From Rhyacophila brunnea (Eukaryota; Arthropoda; Insecta; Trichoptera; Rhyacophilidae), in the NCBI GenBank assembly GCA_022495005.1, contig JAGYXB010002069.1, positions 3,968,001-4,032,000 of the forward strand: a stretch of DNA of 64,000 nucleotides, read 5' to 3'. The translations under genes were made by a program, and so were the position numbers. Under the pieces are notes generated by a model. The model was not told where the DNA came from and ran no database searches. It saw nothing but the letters and a program-made list of their open reading frames with translations. Shown here piece after piece: positions 11,349 to 24,900 of the stretch (positions within the stretch are counted from its first letter, which is position 1; the number at the start of each line of letters is the position of its first letter).

Positions 11349-12320
11349 TTAGATATCTAACTTTCTGTTGACTTTAAGTTTTGCCTTTTCTTTAGCCTTT
11401 TCGTAGAGTGGCATAAGCTTGCCTTCCTTAGCCAAGATCTTCAACAGTTCAACGATGAACGATAAATAATTATGTTTTCTCCTGGCAATTTCGGCCTGAG
11501 TTCGCTGGTTACTTGCGATCTCTGTTTCCACCAATAACTGCAATCTAGCAATTTCATTCTTCTGTGCGTCAGTTTCCATACCGCTCTCTTCAGCTTGCCA
11601 AGAAATCTCCGCTATTTGTCTTTCATAGATCATCTTCCTGTCTGATACGAGAGCCATTAAATTAAAACGAATCTCGCCTTCGCTGTACTTTTCTATCCGG
11701 TTTTTAATTACTTCCCTAAATACGTCTATCCAGTTCTTCTCAGTCGGGATAGCTCCTAGATCTATGGGTCCCGCTTTGAGACCGTCCAGCTCGTAAAGGC
11801 GGCCGTCTATAGGAATATAACCGACAAAATGGAATACATCATCATCTTTACCTGCCGCTTTCGAGTCGTATTCGAATAGGGTTTGCCGAGCAAATGAGTT
11901 GTGCACCGTTCTTATAAGCTCGGAGTTGCTCAAAGTCAACCCTTTCATCGGTGGTCCAAATGTCTGACAAAAATCGCGCAAATCCGTTAATATTTGGCCT
12001 AATACGACGTCGGTATGCTTACAGTTCATTAAGAGGTTAATAACTGCTTGGGTAGCGCACGCGTTGTTTGTAACTTGTTTGGCGAAAAATATTTTGTCCA
12101 GGCGGCTATCTTGCACTACGGATCCTGTGGATTCGTTGTCAGGTACCCATTTAAATAAGAATATCAGCCCGTGAATCGGTTGGAGATTGTCAAAAGCCTC
12201 CTTGTTTAGACTCCAAATTTCCTTAACTTCGACTCCCTGGACTCCAAATTGACGAATTAGTTCAGTAAAAACACCCGGATCACTTTCAATTAAGCTCCAA
12301 TTACCAGCACTTTCCGACAT
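11349..12320 (-). CDS. Uch-L5: ubiquitin C-terminal hydrolase UCH37 (UCHL5), complete, intronless
   Basis: 323 residues, the usual length for UCHL5 (about 325-330). The N-terminal peptidase C12 domain occupies about residues 8-215 and contains the full catalytic set at family positions: oxyanion Gln82, nucleophile Cys88 (in VTNNACATQA), His164 (VFHFVGY) and Asp179 (LYELDGL). The C-terminal part (about 230-323) is helical and charged and ends in a basic KAKEKAKLKVNRKL tail. In the family this ULD/DEUBAD-type region binds Rpn13/ADRM1 on the 19S proteasome or INO80G/NFRKB in the INO80 complex. It removes ubiquitin from proteasome-bound substrates, preferring branched chains. The start ATG has A at -3. 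Neighbouring Mon2 is divergent, 507 bp away. The single-exon structure is worth noting; nothing indicates a pseudogene. Confidence 0.96.
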   Translation of the reverse strand: MSESAGNWSLIESDPGVFTELIRQFGVQGVEVKEIWSLNKEAFDNLQPIHGLIFLFKWVPDNESTGSVVQDSRLDKIFFAKQVTNNACATQAVINLLMNCKHTDVVLGQILTDLRDFCQTFGPPMKGLTLSNSELIRTVHNSFARQTLFEYDSKAAGKDDDVFHFVGYIPIDGRLYELDGLKAGPIDLGAIPTEKNWIDVFREVIKNRIEKYSEGEIRFNLMALVSDRKMIYERQIAEISWQAEESGMETDAQKNEIARLQLLVETEIASNQRTQAEIARRKHNYLSFIVELLKILAKEGKLMPLYEKAKEKAKLKVNRKLDI

Positions 12321-12827
12321 TTTTATGAATATAATAAAATTATTCGCAACGAGGAGAATGACTTGAATGATGCGGTAGAAATTAGAAAATAATGTTGTTG
12401 CTTGTTGACAACTTGAAAGTTCAAATATTTTGCGGCTAAAAAATAATTAATAGCAATTTATAGGGTTAGAGTATACTTAACCATAACGAATACGAGATTT
12501 ATTTGATCAAAACGGTCAGATGAAATAAGTTTTGACTTGTTTAAAAAAAATAGATGATTTACTAGAAAAATGAATACCATTGATTTAGTTCATAAAGACT
12601 TTTAAAGATTATCATCCTTATATTTTTCAAAATTACAATTTTATTCAAGACCATGGCTGGTTGAAGTATCCAGTAAGTAGCATCTATTCTAATATTTATT
12701 TATATTGACTGTTTTTTACACTTGCATCTCCAGACGAACAATTTGACAACTGTCATATTGTGTACATGGCAGTTTCCTTGCCGCATATAATGATTTTGTT
12801 AAGAATAACTGATATATAAATATAATA
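12321..12827. promoter_or_regulatory. shared divergent promoter region, Uch-L5 / Mon2
   Basis: 507 bp between the two start codons, read in opposite directions. It must hold both transcription starts and both 5' UTRs unless there are non-coding upstream exons. A 9-codon upstream frame, ATG at 12790 to TAA at 12817-12819, precedes the Mon2 ATG in another frame. No TATA box is assigned with confidence. Confidence 0.55.
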
Positions 12828-12947
12828 ATGGCATTCGTCGCCCCCGTAACCGGCGATGATTCCACTAAGAAGTTTTTGGAAGTATTGCAAAATGACTTTA
12901 AAAACTTAAGCTTGGAAACAAAGAAAAAATACCCCCAAATACGAGAG
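12828..12947 (+). CDS. mon2: Mon2 exon 1 (residues 1-40)
   Basis: ATG to donor GAG|GTATGT. Encodes MAFVAPVTG...[14 protein letters not shown]..., the start of the DCB region. Ends in phase 0. Confidence 0.92.
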
Positions 12948-15900
12948 GTATGTTTATGTCAAAATAGTTTTTGATGGATAATGGGTGATTTTAAGAAGCT
13001 ATTATCAGCATATAACTGCCTGAATAGAATGCTGGTTCATATTCCTATCGGAGTGATGTAAATTAGATGACATAATAACAAAATAATCATACTTTAATAA
13101 AACTGTAATGCACAATTTTTCTTGTGCAATCTAGACTAGAGGAAGTTATTATTATGACAATTATCCATGAGAAGTTATAAACTGTTTCCGTATATCTACA
13201 GATGGGAGTAAACTTAGATAAGGATAAAAATGTGAGATTTGAAGATACCTAATGAATCTCTCATAATATTACCATATTAAAAAATACAGCACATGGTAAT
13301 CATCATCAGCGATTGTTGATCCACTGCTGGATGAAGGCATCTCCTAGCTCTTCTCGGTTCCTATTTTTTTTGCTGCCACGTACATCCACCAAACTGTATG
13401 AGTTCATTTACCCTGTGGGTTTTAAGGCATCCTTGTGGTCGTGTTAGAGTCCCTTGGGTACCATTGTATGACGGCATTTGTCTTGCCGTTGTCCACTCGC
13501 TAAACGACATATCCAGTTCAGCGGCGGCTGGTCTAACATCATACAAGTGCACTGCACTGCTTGCATTGCTATGAAACATCATTCAACATCGTAAATCATA
13601 TTTTTTCTTCATAGGTTTTTAATATTATCGCTCACTTATTGTAATGCAAACCATAAACCGATGTGCCCATATTGCCAATAGGCGATAATACAGGCACTAT
13701 GCACCGTATACGTCATCTTCACTGAAATCATTTGCGGCGCCCCGGCAATATAGTATTTAGTTTACTTAAAATGAACCCAATTTAAACCGTGCTAATCGTT
13801 TTCGCCATGCGTAAGTTCCAGAATATCGTGCGCCGACCGGGTAAAATGACATCATGTTGGTCTGAGTAGAGAGCAATTACAGATTTCAAATATGGTTTAT
13901 TATTATAGACGCTGCAGCTTACTGTTCACGCTCAAATTATCTTTAGTATCATATTCAGCAATCTCGTATGTAAAATGCCTGTAAAACTAAAAACAATAGA
14001 ATACATTATTTTCTAAATTTAAAATGGGTTAGAAATATAATACAATGTCGGTAAGATATTTTGATTTATGTGTACTTCAATTTAAATCAGTGAAGATAAA
14101 AATAATTTTGGTACCTACTGCATTAACGGAAAATTAATATTTCATTATCCTGTGTGTTGACTAAACGCGAAGTGATGTCGGTTATATTTTATAATATAGA
14201 AAATTATTAATTCATGAATTCTAGTGATAAGCTAATAAATCTTAACACTATTTCACAAAGTGCAGTTTCATAATAATCATTATTCATACCGTGTACAGAT
14301 TGCTAAAGATAATGTACTTATATAGAATAAGATGGCTTCCGTTAAAAGTAAGAGGTATTTATCTACTATAAGAGATACAATCGTTTCATAAAACTAATCC
14401 AAAAGTAACTCGCAACATGTTTTATTAAAAATATAAAATATACAGGTAATTTCCCAAATGTCAATAACGTTTTGTCAAATCAAAAATAACGTCGAATTGA
14501 TTTCATTTTTCAATAAGGTAAGTTTCCAGCGCACCCTCAAAAATTACAATCAAAAAAATCACCGGCCGCCACTGGTCCAGTCCATTGCCATTTCATCTAC
14601 TTAGTGATCTGTATCATAATGCATATGTCTACTTCCTTATCAATTGGTTTCCTTTGTGATCTTTCCGCGTTGTGGCCAACATGCACCTTTCCATGCCATG
14701 TTGTGCTGCTCGCTATTTTTTGATTTAACACTGGTAGCATAATATATTTGTTGAACACTACACGTAAGACATAATGGGAAGTCACTTTTGAAAATACTAT
14801 TCAGGCGCCCAAATGTACTCCTTTAGGTCCGGTTTAGATCTGCGTGTCTTGACAATAAAGTATCTTATTTCATATTACTTATGGGACTAATAATTACATG
14901 TCGTCGGTGTTTTGTAAAAAGGGCGAATCAACCATTTTGGCGAAATCGAGATTTTAATGAAAATACAATATGTACCCCGCTAGCTTTGTTGTGTAAAAAC
15001 GGCGAATTTTTATCTCCACATGAAAGTACTTAAAAACGATAATCGACTAAAATTAAATTAATTAAAATTACGAAATAAAAAGCAAATGTGACATATTAGG
15101 CCTTTTAAAATATTATATAATAATACCTATTATAATGACAGTATTCTTTCTAAGCTTTATTAGAAACTTGTTAGATATTTATAATCATCTACAGGTAAAA
15201 AACAAATAAATGTCAAAAGTTAAAAACCCTCCTCCTGTAAAGTAGCATTTTGGTTAATTCACCCTTTTTACAAAACACCGACGATGTATACACATCTGTT
15301 TTGCGTTATATAGGTAATATAAATTAATAGTTATATTCATTTCAATAGAGTTTTATCATATTTATTCAGTGAATAAGTACTGATACCAAATCTACAACCT
15401 GAAACTAATGCCTGAATTACCTATTGATAACCTAAAAATAAAATCGTAATTTATTCTAATCATAAACCGTGCACGTCCCTTGTGTCTAGAAAAAAATATA
15501 TGGTAAATGTGCCACAGATGATGTCATGGGATTTTATAACTTTCTTTTTAGACCAAACCTAACCTAATCTAATTTACTCTACCGCAACCTAATATTACCT
15601 AATATAATCTTAGTTTGTGATAATGATGCATCAAAATGTATGAAAATTTCAAATTTTCAATTAACAATTATTGTATCGAAAAGCCTATGCGCCGACAGAA
15701 AAGGGTATTTATTATAATTGTCTACATGGAATAAACCGTTTTCGTAAAAAAAAAATATAAAATGATGACCTCATGACGACATCTGCGGTACAATTACCGA
15801 ATATATTCTCTTCAACCTTCGGCGAGCGGTCGCCAAACTTTACCTAATTCACAGAAATCGAGCGACCTTAGAATGCGTTACCGAACAAACCTACAGAAAC

Positions 15901-18900
15901 ATAAAGGAACACTATATTAAACCGATAACCGCCAGAAATCATTTGAGTATAATTTATTGCAAGGTTTAAGATATCCTTACTTAATAGATAATGTATAATT
16001 AATAACAATAAATAAATATCATAATATGACAAGGGTAACTGTGCCCCAACGGTCTCTGTGATCAGAAGTGCCGAACAGATAGAAAACTGTACTCTACCTC
16101 GATAACATGAAACCTCCATCAATTTCCCAAATGTTTACCATGAAAAATTTTATTGTTAGCCCTTTACAAATGCTCCTAATGTTTTTGTATTAATAAATAT
16201 CAAACCCTGTGCAGAGGAAAAAATTCAAGCTCTATATACAGAAAGCCTCCCTCCACTCAAATCCCATAATGAAGGACTTCTTGAGCGGCCTCATACAGGA
16301 TCCAGCTAGGAAGAGTGTCAAGTACATATTGTCGAAATTATGTTTTCAGTCATGTGATGAAGCCATAGAGAAGTTATCGCTAGCCGCCAACAATCCACAA
16401 GCGTCGCTTTATGGTGTCGTCAATCAAATTTTATATCCACTGGTGCAAGGATGCGAGTCGAAAGATATCAAGATTATCAAGGTTTGTAAAATATAATAAT
16501 TCTATACAACAGATGGGACAATCCTGGCTCGAAAGCCTTATAGAATATTTTATTGTATGGAATAGTGGCACTTAACAATGAATCGGTTGTAAACATACCT
16601 ACCCACTATTAAATTGGCAGATTTCGTCTGGTTCGACCGTCTGCTACAATTGTGAAAAGATATTATCTATGGTTAAAAGTCACCTTTGTAGTCATGAGCA
16701 AATTGGAACAATTCCTATTTTTTGGCTACGATTTTTCTATAGCCGTATCAAAGATTGCCGAGAACGTACGAAAATATCTGAAATTACCACCCGCTTTGCG
16801 AGTCGCGTCGCTGTAGCTAATCGTGCCATTCTAAAATCATCAATCAAGCATCAACATCTCTCATAACTGTTTCCAATACTATCAACTAATAATTATCCTC
16901 AAGATGACAAAAAAACCAACCTTATGGACTAGCGCCGAGGACACACTCATTGAATTAATACACACCAGAGACAATGTGGAATATTAAAAATCCGTTATAT
17001 TCTAATAATAATTTGATATGATATTTGAAGACATCGCAGATGTTATCGACAGACAATGATAAATCAAGTTGATACCTAAGTAGAATGTTATTATTATTTT
17101 GATAGCCGAATATTAAAGAAATTTACCAGTGGCATTTTTGTATGTGGGTAGCTAACTGTACACTATTTTTATAATATAGTTATTGTATTGATTTATCTAT
17201 AACTTATTTTGGAGCTAGGTAGTAGAAGGTTTTTATGTACGTTGTGAAATTCTCTATAAGGTCGTAGTATATGCCACGTGTATTTCATCATTAGGGTTAG
17301 TTCTTTAATAAAGTTATTTGTAAAACCATGCCGTCATGCTGTTCTTCACTAAGCCAACTTTTGACCTAGTGTTTTCGTTTACGGCGAGTCCTTCTGTCCG
17401 TCTGAGCGAGTTGTAATATAGCCATACTCATTACAATAAATCTAACTCGTCAGGTAGCTATCCATTATTTAAAGAATAATAAGTATACAACACTAAAGTA
17501 TTTTATAATAGCAACACTATGTTTATTGTAAACCAATCATAAACAAGGGTCAACACGATAGAATCGTTGCGTGTGATTGCATTGTAAGTCCAATTCTTCA
17601 CAACGATCGGCATAAATCTTTGGATCCGGTTGGATCTGCGTGTCTGCTGGTGTAATTAAGCCATATTACATTTTGCTATAGCACTGTTCACCATGAGCTG
17701 TCTTACCGGAAAGAGATGGCCGTATGGCATTGAGATTTTAAAAAAATGCGTTGTTCGTGCATTGCAGATACTAATATTCTAATTTTATTAGATTCACTAA
17801 GAACGTTAATTCGATATTGATTTGTATCAAATATCGGATAATAATGCTGTCATTATTATCATATATTTAATAGCTATGCCTTAATACTTACGAACACCTA
17901 GCAGAATTTTATATAAATATAATTGTATTTCTAATTTACTTACCTACCTATTTTCTTCTATCTTTCCCTTGTATTTTATTGCGTATTTTTTTAATGTTTT
18001 ATTTAAACATGAATTCGATCTCAATACTATACGGCCATCTATTTCTAATACAACATCTCATGATGAAGTGTGATATATACAACTGCATATGTAAACTATT
18101 TCCGGACAGAAGTAGAGGAACCTCAATTAAAAATTTATGTCAATACATTTCTGGTTTCACCTACCAATCAGTCGAATGTATTATAATGATCTATGTATCT
18201 GAGGTTGTTTCAAATTATTTATGTTCAATAAAAAATTCTACATTCTCAAGTCTTGTGAATTATTCATTGAATAATTTTTTTTTAATTATAATATGTCCTA
18301 ATGTTATTTTAATAGTATAGAGGAGAAAAATTAAATTTCATAAAAATAATATATTATATAAGTATTTAACCATTCTGTATATTATGATGTTGCAGTTCTG
18401 CTTGGGAACAATGCAACGTCTGACTGCTGGACGGGGAGTGGATGCCCGAGGCGCCCGCCATGTTGTTGACTGCCTGGCAGCCCTCGGAGCGGCTGGCGGG
18501 CTGGAACCGAGATTGCTTCAAACTGCTGCCTTGCTTCTTACTACTTCAGATCTTGTCAGAGGCGACACATTAGCTAGGGTAATTTCAAATCCCGGTTAAT
18601 GCTTTGTAGTTAAAAAAATCTTTCCATATAATATACATATTCTATAGTATTTATTTTTGGTTTGCAGACTCTAGTTGTATGTCTGAGATTGCAAGGAGCC
18701 AGAGGGGGTGCCCAACATGCTGCAGGAGCTACGGTCCGCCAACTTGTTTCTCTTGTCTTCGAAAGAGCTTCCAACGATTGCAAAGGTAACGTTTTTAAGG
18801 TGTAGTATAGGTGTTAAAGATATATAGTGACTGAATTAAAAGGTTTGCAATTAAATTAAATATGTAGCGGCGTGACTTTGAAAAGAGACCCATAAATGGC

Positions 18901-21900
18901 GCTGCCCATTGACTGGACGCCGCGTAGACAAATGAGGATTTAACACTGTGTCAACTCCTTAATTTTTATCTCTCACAGTCTTACAGCCAGCCAGCTTAGT
19001 CTGATTAGCTCTGACCCTTTTGATCATACAGGTCCTCTATTTTTGAATCTAAGTACCTTACACTATCAAGATTCGTTTCTAGTGATAAGTGTGGTTTCTA
19101 ATTGTCAAATGTGATACTTACCTGAACTGAACTAATTCTTTGGCATGTTCATCTAGTTATTTGGTCGAGCGATTCATCTTATCTTTTTAATCTATTTTCG
19201 TGTATTGTGTGAAGTATATTCTCTGTTATTATTGATTAAATCTCTGCAAACTCTGAATAAATACTAAACCGGAAGTGTTTCTATTTTATAAATAAAAACA
19301 TACTATAAATAATAATTAAAATGGGAAATATGGTAAATGTGGGGTATTATTAATTAATTATTCCAGAAGATTTTGATTGTAATCACTATATTAATATTTA
19401 CAATACTAGATTTTAATTATATAATAGGGCAGCTATGTTTACATGTTAGAATTCCATTATAATGGTCTTGAACGATGTACAGAAGACAAAATAAATCTTA
19501 CCCGAAACAGTTATCAACACTCGAAGATTATAGAACTGACAAAAACTTTGTTTCTATATAATATGTACTATATTTAGTATATGAAAAATTATGATATTAT
19601 ATGTAATAGACTATTATTTATGATATTATGCACTTTTTGCATTCATAAATTTGCATCGCCAGGGGATTGAAAATCGTTTTATGACTGGTGTACAGAGTTA
19701 AATAATCACTCACGGTAGAAATAGCCACACATGTGTGATTTAGCTAGAATTCATGCGAAGACGTCCGCTGACTTTGGATGGCGATCTAGTAAGCATTAAC
19801 TGCAGATAACAGTATATTATAAGACAATAATATTTTTTTCAGGTGAGACATACAGGGATATGAATCCAGCCGATGTAAGACCGCCAAACAGTAAAGCCCC
19901 ACGGGACCTACGCCCCTGCGCAGCAGATGCGTACCTCATGTTTCAGGTATTCATATTATTCACTTCCTCTGTAATCTAGTATCACGGATATCTATAAATA
20001 TTCGTACACAGCAGTTACATATTTGCATCACTGCATAAATAGTTAGACAGTGACGTGAAAACTACAGAATCTTTTTTTTTAACATAATATCTCATTTATT
20101 GTAATCACTCATTTAATACTCAGTTCCTCATTTATTCATTTGGTGGTTTTTATTACGATACTGCATGCATTGTGAATTTTATGTTTTTTCTCTCCTATCT
20201 TTAATTGCAGTATTTACATTGAAATAACTAACTAGGTGGTAGGTATCCTATAAAATATTGATACATACATTGATATTATCTTTTTCCTGGCACTACAACC
20301 CTATGTCGGTCTTGGCCTCCTCCAGCAAGTCTGTCGAAAGCTGTTTCCCTCAAGTTTAGAATGACTAAGGTCTTTAAATCCAACACTACACTATCCCTCC
20401 ATCCTGCACGAGAACGACCAGGTCTTCATTTGCTTTTCTGATTCCCGAATGACTTTTTCTTTGTCAAGACATAACAAAAACTAAAGCCAAAGAACCATGG
20501 GCAGTATCGCAGATTCGCTAATTGAAGAACGATGTTAACCTAAAAAAACAAATTATAATTCATGAAGGGTTGTAATAGTGAACCGTAGAAATACACAAAC
20601 ATTGAGAAAAAACCCCGGGTGAAGTTGAGTGAGCTAGTTATATACATATAAACATATTGTTTAAGAATAAACACGGTTGTAAATTTACAATAAGTGATAA
20701 AAAGATTATGAACATAGGTGATCTTAATAATTTACTGTCCGACAACAAGATCTGGGCAATAACTGGAAGTCGTTGCAGTCGAAGTGCGGTTAAAAGTAGG
20801 AGGGGCTTATTAGTTCACAGTTTTAACAAGTTGACAAGAAGATCTTGTTCGAAAGAAGTGATCAACTCATTTTACAACTTTTTTCTTAGGTCGTATTCTT
20901 ATTTGTCTGGTACAAATCTTGTAATCGATTTTTAACTAACTTCCCGACTAGCTAGACATTGAAACTTTTAGAATATATCAGAACACAATGCCAATGCATT
21001 TTTTTAATACTTTTAGTCATCTTAAAGTAGAATTGAATTAATTTTTAGTTAATTCTGTTTTGTATGAAAAGTTATTTCAATACCATTATTGGTTGCTAGG
21101 GGGTCCTAGCAACTAAATTATTAAATAATATATACGTGCGTTACTATGGAAATCAATATGAAATGACATTTCATTATTCAGTATTTCTATCAAGTACAAA
21201 TTTTTTTGATCGTTTAAGCTAGTCAAGTCAAGTTTATATGATTCAACAGAAAATTTGAAAACTTATATAAAAACTTTTTATCTTGTAATTATTTGTTAAT
21301 AGAATCCAAATCTCATTGTTTACTAACTTTTATGGTTCATTAAATATAATATTCTTTGATAAGAGCAAATTGATGATGTGATATTGTAAAGGTTTGAGAA
21401 ATATAAAAGGATTTTGAGTAAAGAAAACATAGTACAAAATTTTTATATATTTTTTACTAGTATATACGAGGAAAACTCTTGGGAATAATGATAACTCATT
21501 TGTTAATGACCTATTAAAGTGGTCGAAACCGGTACCTACTGATCATTATTATAATATTATTTAGAATAATAAAATCTTATTACCACTGTCAAAGTGAAAA
21601 ACATAAAACCGAATTAAGTTTTTTTCTTTAAATAAAATCGTTTGTGGGGTTAAAAATGGCAAAAATTACTTATTTAATTCACAGCCATGGCTATTTGTAG
21701 CGTCTAATAACAAAAACTGATGAGTCCACATTTCAATATCAGTGCGTCAATTGTAACTGGTTGATATTAACGTTATAACGTTAGAGTCGTTTCATACGAG
21801 ACACCAGTGTCTCTAGCCACTGCAAATACCCATAAATGAATGGGCGCGTTCAAACCGAGCCACTAGTTTCTTTTTTCTATCATATTTTATTTTCAAACTC

Positions 21901-24900
21901 GAACAATATGCGTATTTCTATTAGCTGATTAATCTCTTTCTGCAATAAATACATGAAAAATAAAATTGTACATGTCAATTTAAATAATCGGTTTCCGTAA
22001 ATCATTATGTTTTTAAACATTTTTTCGTGTGATTTTGGGGCATTTTTCAATAGACCATCACATATTGTGTCAAATTGCACATAGAATATGGACTTAATAA
22101 TACATTATATTTTGTTAGATTTTGATCTCATGTTTTCTCATATCGGTTTTTGTTATTAAACGCCTCATTTGAATTAATAATGATTTTTAATTGTTAACAG
22201 GATATAGTTCAGTTGGTGAATGGAGATCAACCACATTGGTTAGTTGGAGTCACTGACATATCAAAGACTTTCGGATTGGAACTCTTGGAAACTGTTCTCA
22301 CCGACTTTTCGGAAATCTTCTTCAAGGTACCTACTTGCAACCACAATAGTTTTATTTTTATATGCTTTATGTTGTTTAAATAATTGGTACTGTTCGGTTA
22401 CAGCGGATACAGCGGAAAACGCATTTTGAAAATAGCCGATAAACTGGATTATTTGTTAGTTTGGATTAGTTTAGGTAAGGTTGGGTTAGGTTTGGTTAGG
22501 TTAACCTAACAAATAATCCAGTTTATCGGCTATTTTCAAAATGCGTTTTCTGCTGTATCCGCTTTAACCGAACAGTACCAAATAATTTTCATTATATCTT
22601 AATTAATTAAAATGAAATTGATGTCTTAAAATTATATAGGTACGTATAATCATTACATAAAATGTATTTTTTCTTGTTTACAGATTACAGAGTTCCGATT
22701 CCTTTTAAAAGAGCATGTTTGCGCTTTAATAATTCGACTCTTTTCACCAAATGTGAAGTATCGCAGCGGGTCCTCATCGAATATGGGATTATCCTCGGGC
22801 GGGGCAGGAGGAGGAAGTGGAGCAGGTGGGAACGGAGGAGGTGGAACTTTAAATTCCGCTCCAGCCCACGACCGCCCGCATTTCCCCGTCAGCATGCGAC
22901 TCTTGAGGATGGTGTCCGTGATACTGCACAAGTATCATTCCTTACTGGTGAGAATATAACATTTATATTCGTACCAATTAAAGCATAATAGTTTCCCACT
23001 TTATGAAGGTATCTTAGCAGACAATTTTACGAGCTTTGGTTGGTGTCCATTTCCGCAATTCAGTTGGTGGAAAGATGGGGACGACAAAAGAAAATATCAC
23101 AATGAGATAAACAACATGTGGATTATTAACATCCTATCTCACCCGTATTACCATCGGGCATCTATCTAACAATATAAATATAATGGCAACATTGCTGAGG
23201 CGTTTTGAGAGACTGGCAGTATCTGTCTGTCTGTATGTACTAGTCTATCACCAATAAAATTTCTTATATTATAATATTTAATTATTTTGAAAGTAAAAGC
23301 ATGGCGTTTAAATATACACATCATTGTTGGAAAAACTGCAGTATACCCAATTTCTTTTTAGAATGGTTGAAAATATTATTTAAAATGAAATTTGTAATTA
23401 TGTTTTTTTACAGGTAACAGAGTGTGAAATATTCTTATCATTGACGATCAAGTTTTTGGATCCTGACAAACCACTTTGGCAGAGAGCTTTGGCTCTTGAA
23501 GTACTACACAAGATGTCCATAAGACCTGGTAAGTCTTCATTCAATGCCACCATGTTTTCACATACATAATGTAAGTGTATTTTATGTGTACATACTAGAT
23601 ACAGACCAATAAACAACAGGAATAGCAATTATTAAGGTGACGCATCAGTGAAACGCCAAATAATTCTCAACTGTACGCGCGACGAAATTTTGTACTCGCT
23701 TCGCATTCATAGAGAGAACGTTGAGTCGGACATACGTCACTTTGCTGCGTGATAGCGACGGGCCAATTAATTCTAAAATCGTGTAAAGATGACTAAAAAC
23801 GTTACCCATTTACTTTAAAAAGAAAACATGTCAATTAATATATTATTATTGTTACTAATAGAATAATAAACAGAACGTAAAATGGACGTATGTTGGATTT
23901 ATATGAGAAATAATATTTCGTTTGACAGGCGTCTTTTGCACCCGCGACCCGCAATCCGCACATCGCCTAGCAACGATCTTTTTAGACCGTGCCTCAACTA
24001 ATGCATGGCCTTAATAAGCTGTCTTTTTTCAGAACTGTTGACCTCTTTTTGCGAGTGCTATGATCTTCGACCGCATGCCACAAATATCTTCCAAGACATT
24101 GTCAATTCTTTAGGAGCATATCTTCAGAGTCTTTTCGTGGCATCACAAGTCAATACTCCAGTTGGTAAGTCTTGTAATTTTAATAGTATTATTATTCAAT
24201 TCAGAATATTTACAAAAACAGCAGTGAACTTATAGTGCATGCGGAAATTCTGGCAGCAAGTGAAAGGAATGTATATAAGCAAGATCGTTCCTGTTCCGGA
24301 TCCCAGTTAAACCACAACTGGGACGCAAAATTTCCTTTAAGTCCACTTACCGAATATTTTTTTAACAGGCAGCTCCGAATGATAGATTGAAAAAGAAAAG
24401 CGATGTCCACTTGGATTCTTAACAAAAAGTTTTCATTTTTAAAAGCTAAAAAAATCTCTCATTTTTCATTTTGAGAGGATTGTTTTAGGGGTAAACTACT
24501 CGGACGGAAAAAAAATAGAAATAAATGCTAAACAAATGGGCAATGGCTATTCTTAATTGATGTTTTCCCCAAATTACCCCATGGCACACCCACCACCCAT
24601 AATTTTATATATTGTTTTAGTTTTTAAAAAGTTTCGCATAACTTCCAATCCGTCTACAAATAGTGCATGAATCAATATTTTTTTAAACTTTGGTAAATGA
24701 CATGCGCTTTGCTATTAAATATTATGTATATACAATTATAAATATTTTCTGAATTGTAATTATTCTCATATTACAGGCATGACAGGTGTCCCACAGCAAG
24801 CTGGATTTTTCTGGAAAGGAGTGTGGCTTCCGTTGTGTGTTACATTTCCACCAGGAACGTCCAAGTGGACATAGTAAGTGTTTACTCTTGATCACGTCTT

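Noticed and set aside
17979..18320. 113-codon frame in Mon2 intron 2
   Set aside because: AT-rich, hydrophobic low-complexity translation with no conserved pattern. It overlaps a dispersed repeat word and lies within a spliced intron.
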